Assembly (NCBI GenBank): GCA_024460105.1
Contig: JANFXS010000005.1
Coordinates: forward strand, 62,001-126,000
Direction of reading: 5' to 3'
DNA from: Anaerotignum faecicola
GTDB lineage: Bacteria > Bacillota > Clostridia > Lachnospirales > Anaerotignaceae
DNA length: 64,000 nt
Below, piece after piece: positions 34,194-42,360 of this stretch. Each line of letters starts with the position of its first letter. The stretch's first letter is position 1. Below the pieces are notes generated by a model. It had not been told where the DNA came from. It worked only from the letters and a program-made list of their open reading frames with translations, and ran no database searches. Position numbers and translations under genes: made by a program.

Positions 34194-35094
34194 TTAAAAA
34201 CGCCTCCTTGAGGGTTTCAAAATTTTTAATTTGCGCGTCTATATATCCGTTTTTGTCGTCTGGACCGCTTGTAACCGGGTCGAGGACTATGCACGGCACG
34301 CCGAGTTCCCTTGAAACGGTTTCGACAAATGCAAGGCCTCCGTCGTCGGCGCATATTACTGCCGAGATATTCTCGTTTTCCGCGCTGTCTGCAATGTGGG
34401 CAAGACGTTTCGCCGACGGAACGGTGTTTTCATCAATTTCAACCGTTTCCGTTACGTTTATTCCCACGTCGTTTAAAAGGTAGGCGAAGGCCTCATGAAA
34501 TGAAACTACGTTAATATCAAGACCCGAAAAATCGGGAACGTCTATTTGCGACAGCGTTTTGCAGTAAGAGTCTGCATTTTCAATAAATATTTCGGAATAC
34601 TGAGGATACTTTGCGCTTAATTCCGAAGCGATGGTTTCGGTTTGTTTTTTGGCGTTTTCGACGGAGGTCCAAACGTGCGAATTATATTCGCCGCCGTGTT
34701 CTTCGTCATGGCCCTCCCCGCCGTGATTATGGCTTGAAGTTTCGGAAAGCGCAACATTTTCGGCGGAATCTATAAGAGTGATCCGGGGGTTTTGCCCAAT
34801 CGCCTTGTTTATAAATCCGTCCTCCATTCCGGCTCCGTTTATAATAAAAGTTTCCGCGCCGCTTATTGAGCGCATGTTGCCGGAAGTGAGCTGGTAATCG
34901 TGAAGGCATCCGGCCTGTGTTTTAGCCAGATTGGCGGCGCCGAGAGGAGTTCCCTCCGTTACTGCAAGGGTGAAGTTGTATATCGGATAAAATGATGTTA
35001 TTATAGGAGCGCTTTTACTTTCGGAAGAGGAGGAACATGCGCAAAGTGCCGCCGCCGGCAGAAGGGCAAGCAAATATTTTAATGATTTTTTCAT
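34180..35094 (-). CDS. znuA: Zinc ABC transporter substrate-binding lipoprotein
   Basis: A cluster A-I metal-binding protein of 304 residues. The signal peptide ends in LCAC, so Cys20 is probably lipidated. The segment TSFYPIYNFTLAVTEG starts the mature fold. A His-rich acidic loop follows (SHNHGGEGHDEEHGGEYNSH), the zinc-collecting loop that marks ZnuA/AdcA-type rather than manganese proteins. VVSFHEAFAYL carries another metal His. It is the first gene of the znuACB operon and has a promoter at 35192-35164. A Zur-type operator was not clearly identified. Confidence 0.93.
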   Translation of the reverse strand: MKKSLKYLLALLPAAALCACSSSSESKSAPIITSFYPIYNFTLAVTEGTPLGAANLAKTQAGCLHDYQLTSGNMRSISGAETFIINGAGMEDGFINKAIGQNPRITLIDSAENVALSETSSHNHGGEGHDEEHGGEYNSHVWTSVENAKKQTETIASELSAKYPQYSEIFIENADSYCKTLSQIDVPDFSGLDINVVSFHEAFAYLLNDVGINVTETVEIDENTVPSAKRLAHIADSAENENISAVICADDGGLAFVETVSRELGVPCIVLDPVTSGPDDKNGYIDAQIKNFETLKEAFLIEKP

Positions 35095-35163
35095 ATTTTT
35101 TCTCCTTATCGCATGTCTGCTGTAAAGTGATTTTTAAAAGCCTGTGTAAACGGCCTTCATTTG

Positions 35164-35192
35164 ATTTTATGGTTATTTAAATTTATTGTCAA
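35164..35192 (-). promoter_or_regulatory. znuACB promoter
   Basis: On the minus strand TTGACA (35192-35187), a 17 bp spacer and TAAAAT (35169-35164). The region around it is AT-rich, which would suit a Zur or Fur site, but I cannot define one. Confidence 0.75.
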
Positions 35193-35264
35193 TAGAAATA
35201 GTTGTTGCGGATCACACGGTTTTATGGTATATATTTAATTATAACCGTAAAGGGGGGCGGTATT

Positions 35265-35801
35265 TTGGCGGATAGGTACAATATCTACGGCTTTAAGGGG
35301 AAATTTCCGGTTATACCGGAAAGCTGTACAATATATGAAAACGTTACCATATGCGGAGATGTGCATTTAGGCGAAAACTGCGTTATACTTCCCGGCAGTG
35401 TGCTCAGGGCGGAACACAACCCGATTTTTATCGGCGACTGCACAAATATACAGGATTTATGTTCTATACACGTTGAGCTTGGGGAAAAAGGCGCGGTTGA
35501 GATTGGAAGCGGCGTAACGGTCGGGCACGGCGCCGTTATACACGGATGCAGGATTGGAAACAGGTGCATAATAGGAATGGGGGCCGTAATACAGGACGAA
35601 GCCGTTATAGAGGACGAATGCCTTATCGGGGCGGGAAGCGTCGTTACCCCGGCAAGCGTTATACCGAAGGGTCATTTGGCCGTAGGCGTTCCGGCTAAGG
35701 TTAAGAGGCCTTTAAATGAACGGGAGCTTGCCGAGATTGACATTTCTGTTAAGGAATACCGGGAATATGCCGCCGAATACAGGAAAAACAATATAAAATA
35801 A
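35265..35801 (+). CDS. Gamma-carbonic-anhydrase-like left-handed beta-helix protein
   Basis: A 178-residue hexapeptide-repeat protein. The repeated (I/V)-G-x4 pattern runs through residues ~25-140. The three metal-binding histidines of gamma carbonic anhydrases are in place: SIHVEL, VGHGAV and VIHGCR. The C-terminal helix is ELAEIDISVKEYREYAAEYR. The start is TTG 35265, which follows AAAGGGGGGCGG; upstream in-frame codons would include that site. Many such proteins lack measurable carbonic anhydrase activity, so the enzymatic role is only possible. A small TSCPD protein gene follows 25 bp downstream. Confidence 0.87.
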   Translation: MADRYNIYGFKGKFPVIPESCTIYENVTICGDVHLGENCVILPGSVLRAEHNPIFIGDCTNIQDLCSIHVELGEKGAVEIGSGVTVGHGAVIHGCRIGNRCIIGMGAVIQDEAVIEDECLIGAGSVVTPASVIPKGHLAVGVPAKVKRPLNERELAEIDISVKEYREYAAEYRKNNIK

Positions 35802-35826
35802 AACGATGTGCAGGGAGGAAGTTTGA

Positions 35827-36081
35827 ATGTCGCGTTCATTTCAGACAAAAGGTATATGCGCTAAAACAATAAATTTCAATGTTGAAAACGGAAAGGTGAA
35901 GGACGTTGAATTTGTAGGCGGATGTCCGGGGAACCATGCGGGCATTGAAAGCCTTGTTGAAGGCATGGAAGTCGACGACGTAATTAAAAGACTGCGCGGT
36001 ATAACATGCGGACACAGGGAGTCTTCATGTCCGGATCAGCTTGCCGTGGCGCTTGAGGAATATAAAGCCGAAAACAAGTGA
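35827..36081 (+). CDS. TSCPD-domain small protein (TIGR03905-like)
   Basis: An 84-residue protein with VEFVGGCPGNHAGIESLVEG, then ITCGHRESSCPDQLAVALEE. The paired Cys positions and the TSCPD-like SCPD signature place it with the small TSCPD proteins related to the C-terminal zinc-binding tail of vitamin B12-dependent ribonucleotide reductase. The function of stand-alone copies is unknown. GGGAGGAAG precedes the ATG. Confidence 0.87.
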   Translation: MSRSFQTKGICAKTINFNVENGKVKDVEFVGGCPGNHAGIESLVEGMEVDDVIKRLRGITCGHRESSCPDQLAVALEEYKAENK

Positions 36082-36158
36082 CGCCCAAAGCGGAGGGTCA
36101 ACGGATTTTGATACTTCAAGGGCGCGTTTATCCGGCGGTTTTTGTTTCATTTTTTGTG

Positions 36159-36187
36159 TTGACATATAAAAAAGACTTTGTTATAAT
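36159..36187 (+). promoter_or_regulatory. Perfect promoter of the rpmG-secE-nusG-rplKA operon
   Basis: TTGACA at 36159-36164, a 17 bp spacer and TATAAT at 36182-36187. It overlaps the left arm and loop of the hairpin at 36172-36216. Confidence 0.9.
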
Positions 36188-36216
36188 TGTTTTCAAATGA
36201 CGAAAGTCTTTTTTTT
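36172..36216 (+). terminator. Terminator of the upstream TSCPD transcript, nested around the next promoter
   Basis: Nine-base arms AAGACTTTG (36172-36180) and CGAAAGTCTT (36201-36210), followed by TTTTTT. Only a transcript arriving from upstream contains both arms; a transcript initiated at the nested promoter starts inside the loop and would not be terminated. Confidence 0.75.
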
Positions 36217-36265
36217 ATGCAAATTTTAATGCAAAGATGTGTTCTATCAGATGGAGGTGGAAGTG

Positions 36266-36415
36266 ATGAGAACCAAAATTACTTTAGCCTGCACAGAGTG
36301 CAAGCAAAGGAACTACAACACAACTAAGGAAAAGAAAAATCACCCTGACAGAATGGAGTTCAAAAAGTACTGCAAGTTCTGTAAAACACACACATTACAC
36401 AAAGAAACAAAATAA
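36266..36415 (+). CDS. rpmG: 50S ribosomal protein L33 (zinc-binding type)
   Basis: A 49-residue protein, [20 protein letters not shown] at the N-terminus, with two CxxC pairs (LACTEC and YCKFC) that bind zinc. ATG 36266 follows GGAGGTGGAAGTG. It is the first gene of the secE-nusG-rplK-rplA operon, the usual Firmicutes position. Confidence 0.96.
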   Translation: MRTKITLACTECKQRNYNTTKEKKNHPDRMEFKKYCKFCKTHTLHKETK

Positions 36416-36452
36416 TTTGTGTTGGTGAAAACCTGAAAGGGATGTGGAAGCA

Positions 36453-36704
36453 ATGGAACAAAACACTACGAACAGCCCAAAAAAAGATTCTAAAAACGCT
36501 AAAGCAAAGCCGGGCCTCGGCGTTGTTATAGCCGACCACAAGGCCGAGTTTAAGAAAATAATCTGGCCTAAAAGGAACGAAGTTATAAAGAAAACTGCAA
36601 CCGTTATTGTAACATCAGTTATTATTGGCCTTGTTATTTTCTGCATGGATACGGTTTATACAGGCGGGCTTGACGCGGCTATGAGTATTTTAGGATTAAT
36701 CTGA
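36453..36704 (+). CDS. secE: Preprotein translocase subunit SecE
   Basis: The small membrane subunit of the SecYEG channel, 83 residues with a single TM helix (VIVTSVIIGLVIFCMDTVY). The amphipathic FKKIIWPKRNEVIKKT motif before it is diagnostic. The N-terminus is longer and more polar than usual. ATG 36453 is preferred over GTG 36444, which is only two bases from AAAGGG. Confidence 0.93.
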   Translation: MEQNTTNSPKKDSKNAKAKPGLGVVIADHKAEFKKIIWPKRNEVIKKTATVIVTSVIIGLVIFCMDTVYTGGLDAAMSILGLI

Positions 36705-36732
36705 AGTTTGAGTGAGTAAAAAGGATGGTAAT

Positions 36733-37302
36733 ATGTCTGAAGAATTTATGAATACTGAAAACGCTGAAGCGCCGAAGGTTGACGACAGCGAGGCTAGATG
36801 GTATGTTGTTCACACATATTCGGGATACGAGAACAAAGTTAAGGCCAATATTGAAAAGATAATCGAAAACAGGGGCATGCAGGATCAGATCCATGAGGTA
36901 AGCGTGCCTGTGCAGGACGTTATCGAAATAAAAAACGGCCAGAAAAAAACGGTTCAGCGCAAAGTGTTCCCCGGATATGTCCTTCTTAAAATGGTTATGA
37001 ATGATGAAACATGGTACGTTGTAAGAAACACAAGGGGCGTTACGAGTTTCGTCGGCCCGGGTAGCAAGCCCGTTCCGTTAACGGACGAGGAGGCAAGGGC
37101 CATGGGCATCGAAGAATATATCCAGCAGACATTCGACTTTGACGAAGGCGATACCATCAGGGTTTCCAGCGGGCCGTTTACCGATTCTATCGGCATAATC
37201 AAAGAGATTAACCCTTCAAAAAGGAGCGTTGTCGTTATGCTTTCTATTTTCGGAAGGGAAACGCCTGTTGAGCTCGACTATACTCAGCTTGAAAAAATGT
37301 AA
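36733..37302 (+). CDS. nusG: Transcription termination/antitermination protein NusG
   Basis: It binds RNA polymerase to control elongation and termination and couples to translation through S10. The protein has 189 residues. NGN domain: ARWYVVHTYSGYENKVKANI. KOW domain: GDTIRVSSGPFTDSIGIIKE near the C-terminus. ATG 36733 follows AAAGGATGG; an in-frame start at 36712 lacks this spacing. Confidence 0.97.
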   Translation: MSEEFMNTENAEAPKVDDSEARWYVVHTYSGYENKVKANIEKIIENRGMQDQIHEVSVPVQDVIEIKNGQKKTVQRKVFPGYVLLKMVMNDETWYVVRNTRGVTSFVGPGSKPVPLTDEEARAMGIEEYIQQTFDFDEGDTIRVSSGPFTDSIGIIKEINPSKRSVVVMLSIFGRETPVELDYTQLEKM

Positions 37303-37329
37303 ATATCGTTTGCGCGCTTTTAAGTGCGC

Positions 37330-37358
37330 GTGGGAGGGAAAATCCCGTTAATTACCAC
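37330..37358 (+). promoter_or_regulatory. L1-binding-site-like mRNA hairpin before rplK (copy 1)
   Basis: GTGGGAGGGA-AAA-TCCCGTTAATTACCAC: an outer GTGG/CCAC stem and an inner GGGA/TCCC stem separated by an asymmetric purine-rich loop. The same pattern recurs before rplA at 37838-37868. L1 represses rplK-rplA translation through a site like this in other bacteria. Confidence 0.72.
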
Positions 37359-37377
37359 ATTTATAGGAGGTGCCGAA

Positions 37378-37803
37378 ATGGCAAAAAAAGTTACAGGTTA
37401 CATTAAATTACAAATCAACGCAGGCAAGGCTACGCCAGCTCCGCCTGTTGGCCCCGCTCTCGGTCAGCACGGGTTAAACATCATGGGCTTCTGTAAAGAG
37501 TTCAATGAAAAAACAGCACAGCAGGCAGGCCTTGTTATCCCTGTTGTTATAACGGTTTATGCAGACAGGAGCTATTCGTTCGTTACTAAAACTCCGCCGG
37601 CGGCAGTATTACTTAAAAAAGCCTGCAAGATTGAAAGCGGTTCGGGCGTGCCTAACAAAACGAAGGTTGCCAAAATCTCTAAGGACGAAGTAATGAAAAT
37701 TGCAGAGCTTAAAATGCCTGACTTAAACGCTGCAACCCTTGATTCCGCTTACAGCATGATTTGCGGCACTGCAAGGAGCATGGGTATTACAGTAGAAGAA
37801 TAA
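37378..37803 (+). CDS. rplK: 50S ribosomal protein L11
   Basis: A 141-residue stalk-base protein that binds the GTPase-associated centre of 23S rRNA. The N-terminus has [20 protein letters not shown] and the NTD linker [32 protein letters not shown] precedes the ATG. It is co-transcribed with rplA. Confidence 0.98.
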   Translation: MAKKVTGYIKLQINAGKATPAPPVGPALGQHGLNIMGFCKEFNEKTAQQAGLVIPVVITVYADRSYSFVTKTPPAAVLLKKACKIESGSGVPNKTKVAKISKDEVMKIAELKMPDLNAATLDSAYSMICGTARSMGITVEE

Positions 37804-37837
37804 TAACCGGCCGGGACTTTAAAGGTTCCGTCTATTG

Positions 37838-37868
37838 GTGGGAGGGACTATTCTCCCGATATTACCAC
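37838..37868 (+). promoter_or_regulatory. L1-binding-site-like mRNA hairpin before rplA (copy 2)
   Basis: GTGGGAGGGA-CTA-TTCTCCCGATATTACCAC has the same outer and inner stems and the same ATTACCACAT tail as the copy before rplK. It ends two bases before the AAGGAGGT ribosome binding site of rplA. Confidence 0.72.
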
Positions 37869-37885
37869 ATAAGGAGGTCACGAAA

Positions 37886-38581
37886 GTGAAAAGAGGAAAG
37901 AAATATTTAGAAAAAGTTAAACTTGTAGACTCTACAGTATCATATGATTCGGCGGACGCTATTGATCTTGTTCAGAAAACGTCCGTTGCGAAATTTGATG
38001 AAACTGTTGAAGCGCATATCCGTTTGGGCGTTGACAGCAGGCATGCTGATCAGCAGGTTCGCGGCGCCGTTGTACTTCCGCACGGCACAGGAAAAACAGT
38101 TCGTGTTTTAGTTTTCGCTAAAGGCGACAAGGCAGAAGAAGCCCTTGCAGCCGGAGCAGACTTTGTAGGAGCAGAGGATTTAATACCTAAAATCCAGAAT
38201 GAAAACTGGTTTGGATTTGACGTTGTTGTGGCAACGCCGGATATGATGGGCGTTGTAGGCCGTCTTGGCCGCGTTCTCGGCCCTAAAGGCCTTATGCCTA
38301 ACCCAAAGGCCGGAACAGTAACTATGGACGTTACTAAAGCCGTAAACGACATTAAAGCCGGTAAGATTGAATACCGTCTTGACAAGACAAACATCATCCA
38401 TGTTCCAATCGGCAAAGTATCTTTTGGTTCAGATAAATTATCGGAAAACTTCCAGACTCTTATGAGTGCAATTATAAAAGCAAAACCTCAGGCGGCTAAA
38501 GGCCAGTACCTTAAAAGCGTTGTTATTGCAACGACTATGGGCCCGGGGATCAAAATCAACACAGCTAAAATTACTGAGTAA
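37886..38581 (+). CDS. rplA: 50S ribosomal protein L1
   Basis: A 231-residue L1-stalk protein and probable autorepressor of rplK-rplA. The start is GTG 37886 ([15 protein letters not shown]), seven bases after AAGGAGGT; the upstream open frame runs through the regulatory hairpin and is not coding. Conserved PHGTGK and [14 protein letters not shown] segments are visible. Confidence 0.98.
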   Translation: MKRGKKYLEKVKLVDSTVSYDSADAIDLVQKTSVAKFDETVEAHIRLGVDSRHADQQVRGAVVLPHGTGKTVRVLVFAKGDKAEEALAAGADFVGAEDLIPKIQNENWFGFDVVVATPDMMGVVGRLGRVLGPKGLMPNPKAGTVTMDVTKAVNDIKAGKIEYRLDKTNIIHVPIGKVSFGSDKLSENFQTLMSAIIKAKPQAAKGQYLKSVVIATTMGPGIKINTAKITE

Positions 38582-38628
38582 TCCGTTTTAAGGCGGCGTT
38601 TTGAAACTGAAAAAATCGGTAATTGCAG

Positions 38629-38657
38629 TTGACAATGCGGATTTTGTGTGATACTAT
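38629..38657 (+). promoter_or_regulatory. Promoter of the L10 leader-rplJ-rplL transcript
   Basis: TTGACA at 38629-38634, a 17 bp spacer and TACTAT at 38652-38657. It lies about 48 bp after the rplA stop, so rplJL has its own promoter. Confidence 0.78.
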
Positions 38658-38672
38658 ATCAAAGTTAATAAA

Positions 38673-38785
38673 AACGTTGCCAAAGACAGCAGGCGCATTT
38701 ATGCGTAAAAGGAAACTTGCCTGCCGAGGATTATTTTAAAGCGAAGCTTAAACCTCTTTGTCATGCGGCAAAGAGGTTTTTATTG
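38673..38785 (+). promoter_or_regulatory. Ribosomal protein L10 leader RNA with terminator
   Basis: The sequence GCCAAAGACAGCAGGCGC, followed by ACTTGCCTGCCGAGG, matches the conserved core of Firmicutes L10 leaders. An intrinsic-terminator hairpin follows: AACCTCTTTG (38751-38760) with CAAAGAGGTT (38769-38778) and TTTT. The L10(L12)4 complex binding this leader would switch rplJ-rplL off. Confidence 0.9.
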
Positions 38786-38866
38786 TATATGCGTTTATTT
38801 CCCGCGCGGTTCAATATGCCGCTTAATTATGATATAAGCGCAAGCATACTATGAGGAGGTGTAAGA

Positions 38867-39361
38867 ATGCCAAAAATCGAACAAAAACAAGTTGTTGTTA
38901 ATGAGATTAAAGATAAGCTTTCTAAAGCTGCATCCGTTGTCGTTGTAGACGCAAGGGGTTTAACAGTTGACGAGGATACAAAACTTAGAAAGAAATTAAG
39001 GGAAGCTAATGTTGATTATAAAGTTTACAAAAACACAATGGTTACATTAGCTGTTAAAGGCACAGAATTTGAAGGCCTTGCTCAGTATCTTGAAGGACCG
39101 AGCGCTTTTGCATTCAGCTATGAAGATGCTACGGCAGCAGCCGGTATATTAAATACGGCGGCTAAAGATTACAAAAACCTTGAATTCAAAGCCGGCGTAA
39201 TCGAAGGCGTTGTATATGACGCGGAAGGCATGAAAGCGGTTGCAGGTATCCCTTCAAGAGACGTGCTTCTTTCAAAACTTCTTGGAAGCTTCAAATCGCC
39301 TATGTCGACATTTGCACGCGTTATCAAACAGATTGCCGAAAAAGGCGAAGCGGCAGAATAA
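38867..39361 (+). CDS. rplJ: 50S ribosomal protein L10
   Basis: The 164-residue stalk base protein that anchors L7/L12 dimers. MPKIEQKQVVVNEIKDKLSK opens the protein; SVVVVDARGLTVDEDTKLRK and YKVYKNTMVTLAV are conserved; the C-terminal helix binds L12. ATG 38867 follows GAGGAGGTG. Autoregulation through the leader at 38673-38785 is likely. Confidence 0.97.
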   Translation: MPKIEQKQVVVNEIKDKLSKAASVVVVDARGLTVDEDTKLRKKLREANVDYKVYKNTMVTLAVKGTEFEGLAQYLEGPSAFAFSYEDATAAAGILNTAAKDYKNLEFKAGVIEGVVYDAEGMKAVAGIPSRDVLLSKLLGSFKSPMSTFARVIKQIAEKGEAAE

Positions 39362-39418
39362 TTTGAATTTTGTGTACAGTTAAATAATAATAGGAATTTA
39401 ATTCGGAGGTGCTTATCA

Positions 39419-39793
39419 ATGGCAAAATTATCAATCGAAGAAATCATTGCAGCTGTAAAAGAACTTACAGTTATCGAACTTAACGATTTAGTAAAAGCAG
39501 CAGAGGAAGAATTCGGCGTTTCTGCAGCGGCAGGCGTTGCAGTTGTAGCGGCAGGCGGCGCAGCTGAAGCCGCTGAAGAAAAAACAGAATTTGACGTTGA
39601 ATTAACAGCGGCTGGTTCTGAAAAAATCAAAGTTATCAAAGTTGTTAGGGAAATTACAGGCCTCGGCTTAAAAGAAGCTAAAGAAGCTGTAGACGGCGCT
39701 CCTAAAGTAATCAAAGAAGGCGCTTCTAAAGAAGATGCTGAAGCTATCAAAGCTAAACTTGAAGAAGTTGGCGCATCTGTAACATTAAAATAA
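39419..39793 (+). CDS. rplL: 50S ribosomal protein L7/L12
   Basis: The 124-residue mobile stalk protein that recruits translation GTPases. The N-terminal dimerisation domain ([20 protein letters not shown]), an Ala-rich hinge (about residues 38-52) and the globular C-terminal domain ([20 protein letters not shown]) are all present. rpoB would be expected next but is absent; a strong terminator closes the operon. Confidence 0.98.
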   Translation: MAKLSIEEIIAAVKELTVIELNDLVKAAEEEFGVSAAAGVAVVAAGGAAEAAEEKTEFDVELTAAGSEKIKVIKVVREITGLGLKEAKEAVDGAPKVIKEGASKEDAEAIKAKLEEVGASVTLK

Positions 39794-39804
39794 TTTATAT
39801 TTTT

Positions 39805-39835
39805 TACCCGGCGGTTATCCGCGGGGTATTTTTTT
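39805..39835 (+). terminator. Terminator after rplL
   Basis: TACCCGGCGG-TTAT-CCGCGGGGTA followed by seven T residues, 12 bp after the rplL stop codon. It separates rplJL from deoC. Confidence 0.93.
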
Positions 39836-39885
39836 ATTTAAAAATATTGTATAATAAAAGCATTATGGAAAAAAGGGGTGGTTTG

Positions 39886-40539
39886 TTGGAGAAAATAAAC
39901 GGTTATATTGACCATACAAATTTAAAAGCCGACGCCGTGGAAAAAGACATATTAAAGCTGTGCCGCGAAGCTTTGGAATACGGTTTTGCAAGCGTATGCA
40001 TTAATCCGTGCTGGGTCAAAACAGCATATAAGGAACTTTGCGGAAGCGGTGTTAAGGTATGCTCCGTTATAGGATTCCCACTCGGCGCCAATGATACGGC
40101 CGTAAAAGTTTTTGAAGCGAAAACTGCCGTTGAAAGCGGAGCAGAAGAGATTGACATGGTTATAAACATTGGACGGCTTAAAGAGGGGAACGCCCAATAT
40201 GTGGAAAATGAAATTGCGGAAGTTAAAAAGGCAATAGGCGGCGCTGTTCTTAAAGTTATAATTGAATGTTGCGTGCTGACTGACGACGAAAAACGCGCGG
40301 CTTGTTCAGCGGCCGTAAATGCCGGCGCGGATTTTGTAAAGACTTCAACCGGATTCGGCGCGGGAGGGGCTGTTTTTGAAGATATTAAAATTATGAGAGA
40401 AGCTGTCGGCGAAAGGGCAAAGATAAAAGCCGCCGGAGGAATAAGGGACTTCAAAACGGCTGAGCTTATGATTAAAGCCGGGGCGGACAGGATAGGCGCC
40501 AGCGCCGGTATTGATATTGTCAAAGGGAGTATGAATTGA
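39886..40539 (+). CDS. deoC: Deoxyribose-phosphate aldolase
   Basis: It splits 2-deoxyribose 5-phosphate into acetaldehyde and glyceraldehyde 3-phosphate in deoxynucleoside catabolism. The TIM barrel has 217 residues. Catalytic features: IDMVINIG (Asp), DFVKTSTGF (Schiff-base Lys) and IKAAGGIR (second Lys). TTG 39886 is chosen because AAGGGGTGG is well spaced; ATG 39865 has no ribosome binding site. It is located, unusually, between rplL and the S10 operon. Confidence 0.95.
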   Translation: MEKINGYIDHTNLKADAVEKDILKLCREALEYGFASVCINPCWVKTAYKELCGSGVKVCSVIGFPLGANDTAVKVFEAKTAVESGAEEIDMVINIGRLKEGNAQYVENEIAEVKKAIGGAVLKVIIECCVLTDDEKRAACSAAVNAGADFVKTSTGFGAGGAVFEDIKIMREAVGERAKIKAAGGIRDFKTAELMIKAGADRIGASAGIDIVKGSMN

Positions 40540-40552
40540 AAGGGGATTTAAA

Positions 40553-41692
40553 ATGGAGTACAGGAAACTCGGACGAACGGGAATCGAAATTTCGGCTGTA
40601 GGTTTCGGCACAATGCGCCTTCCGACGCTGGACGGCGTTTTCAGCAGCATTGACATTGAAAAGGCAAAAGCGGTTGTGCGCCATGCCATTGACAACGGCG
40701 TTAATTATGTGGATACCGCATACCCTTACCATTTAAACGGGAACTCGGAAAAGGCGGTGAAGGAAATACTTGCCGACGGCTACAGGCAGAAAGTATATGT
40801 CGGGGACAAGCTTTCCATGTGGGTATGCGATACATATGAGGAATGTGAGGAATTTTTCAATGGCCAGCTTGAAAGGACAGGCGCGGGGTACTTTGATATT
40901 TATTTCCTTCATTCTTTAGACAAAAACTTTTGGGAAAAAGCAAAAAGGCTTAATGTGCTGAAACTTTTTGATAAACTGATTGCCGAAGGAAAAATCAAGC
41001 ATATCGGTTTTTCGTTTCACGACAAATATGAAGTGTTTGAGGAAATAATCGACGCGTATCCGTGGGAATTCTGCCTGCTTCAGCTAAACTACATGGACAT
41101 GGATTATCAGGCGGGTGAAAAAGGTATGAAACTCGCAGCGGAAAAAGGCTTGGGCGTATTTGTAATGGAGCCGCTTAAAGGCGGTCAGCTTGCAAAAGAA
41201 CCGCCGAAAAGCGTGAGGCGGATTTGGGACGAAAGCAAATTTGACATGTCGCCGGCAGCACGCGGTATTTCGTATCTTTTGGACAAACCTGAAATAACAT
41301 GCGTACTGAGCGGCATGAACGAGATAAGCCAGGTAGACGACAACATAAATACGGCGAATAAATACACCGCGGGACATAAGGACGAAAAGGAACTTATGCT
41401 GTATGCGCGTGCCAGGGAAGAATTTTCAAAACTTATTAAAATACCATGCACAAGGTGCCAGTACTGCAATCCGTGTCCTGTAGGCGTCGATATACCTGCA
41501 AATATCGATTATTATAATATGGGATACATGTACGACACTGTGGAACATGCAAAAAATTTCTACAACAGGCCGTTTTTTGACAACAAACGTTCAACAAACT
41601 GTATTCAGTGCGGGGAATGCCTTGATAAATGTCCACAGCATTTGCAGATACCGGATCTGATGAAAATGATTGCCGACGAATGGGCGTTATAA
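40553..41692 (+). CDS. Aldo/keto reductase with C-terminal 4Fe-4S ferredoxin-like domain
   Basis: A 379-residue oxidoreductase. Residues 1-285 are the AKR barrel: MEYRKLGRTGIEISAVGFGT, the YVDTAYPYH catalytic region (Asp and Tyr), and GKIKHIGFSFHD. Residues ~295-379 carry two cysteine clusters, CTRCQYCNPCP and CIQCGECLDKCP, which would hold two 4Fe-4S clusters. This AKR-ferredoxin fusion is common in strict anaerobes and its substrate is usually unknown. It follows deoC after 13 bp, so the two may be co-transcribed. Confidence 0.92.
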   Translation: MEYRKLGRTGIEISAVGFGTMRLPTLDGVFSSIDIEKAKAVVRHAIDNGVNYVDTAYPYHLNGNSEKAVKEILADGYRQKVYVGDKLSMWVCDTYEECEEFFNGQLERTGAGYFDIYFLHSLDKNFWEKAKRLNVLKLFDKLIAEGKIKHIGFSFHDKYEVFEEIIDAYPWEFCLLQLNYMDMDYQAGEKGMKLAAEKGLGVFVMEPLKGGQLAKEPPKSVRRIWDESKFDMSPAARGISYLLDKPEITCVLSGMNEISQVDDNINTANKYTAGHKDEKELMLYARAREEFSKLIKIPCTRCQYCNPCPVGVDIPANIDYYNMGYMYDTVEHAKNFYNRPFFDNKRSTNCIQCGECLDKCPQHLQIPDLMKMIADEWAL

Positions 41693-42093
41693 TGACTATT
41701 GGGTAAAAATGCAGTCAGGCCGCTATAGTTTGGCCGTTATGCCCAACGCAAATTTTCTACAGTGTGCGTAATGCAAAATCAAGATACGCATATTGCCGCT
41801 GAAAGAGGTATCCGCATGCAGCAGGCTCATGACTGAAGAAAAGGCGTGCATATAAAAATGCACGCCTTACTATTATATGATGCATAAGCGTAAAGGTTGA
41901 ATTTCGGCACGGCAAAACACAGGCGGGATGACGTAAATAGTAACAAATATAAATAAAGTTTATTGTCTGCATAAACGGGAGCAAAATGGGTATATTTAAT
42001 ATGTATGGGAAAAATGTATAAAAATAATGAGGTTTTAGAATAAATTTTGGTAAAGAATTTAAGAAAAAAATGCGGTTTTTGTGAAAAAAATAC
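41693..42093. other. Gap between the aldo/keto reductase gene and the S10 promoter
   Basis: No gene is supported. AAGGCGTGCAT and ATGCACGCCTT (41841-41851 and 41858-41868) form a perfect 11 bp stem with a six-base AT loop and weak T-tracts. The remaining sequence is AT-rich (about 41,930 to 42,090) with no recognised motif. Confidence 0.5.
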
Positions 42094-42122
42094 TTGCCAA
42101 ATTTGTTCGTCTGCTGTATAAT
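42094..42122 (+). promoter_or_regulatory. Promoter of the S10-spc-alpha ribosomal protein cluster
   Basis: TTGCCA at 42094-42099, a 17 bp spacer and perfect TATAAT at 42117-42122. It is the only strong promoter seen before rpsJ and may drive much of the cluster. Confidence 0.8.
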
Positions 42123-42129
42123 AATTTCT

Positions 42130-42340
42130 GTTGTGACATAGAGCTGTGAAACGGAGGTTGCCTCAAACGAGGGTGTTCCGCGGAGCGATGTCCAGTTCCA
42201 GAAACCGGGCGACAAGGTCACTGTACTGAATATTGTGGAAAAAGGATTATCATAAGGATAGTTCTGTGTGTGTGCGAAAGTGCAGACACACCCGGATAAG
42301 TGTGCAGTCACCACTTGTCGTGCTGAAACAAAAGTACGAA
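42130..42340 (+). promoter_or_regulatory. Structured leader RNA of the rpsJ operon
   Basis: About 240 bases separate the promoter from rpsJ. GTGAC (42133-42137) pairs with GTCAC (42217-42221) and closes a domain containing GAGG/CCTC and CCAGTT/AAACCGG helices. Two further hairpins follow: GTGTGTG-TGC/GCA-GACACAC near 42265-42290, and GATAAGTG/CACTTGTC near 42294-42320. The layout suggests an autoregulatory ribosomal-protein leader; the ligand is unknown (L4 or S10 would be the usual suspects). Confidence 0.6.
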
Positions 42341-42360
42341 AAGGAGGGGACTTTTTTATT

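Noticed and set aside
36172-36216. Hairpin read as an attenuator of rpmG
   Set aside because: The left arm overlaps the -35/-10 region and is not in the transcript made from the nested promoter, so it cannot attenuate that transcript.
42141-42254. Thirty-eight codons open without a start, ending GLS, in the rpsJ leader
   Set aside because: No start codon, no ribosome binding site, and the region is better explained as a folded leader; considered and dropped as a gene remnant.
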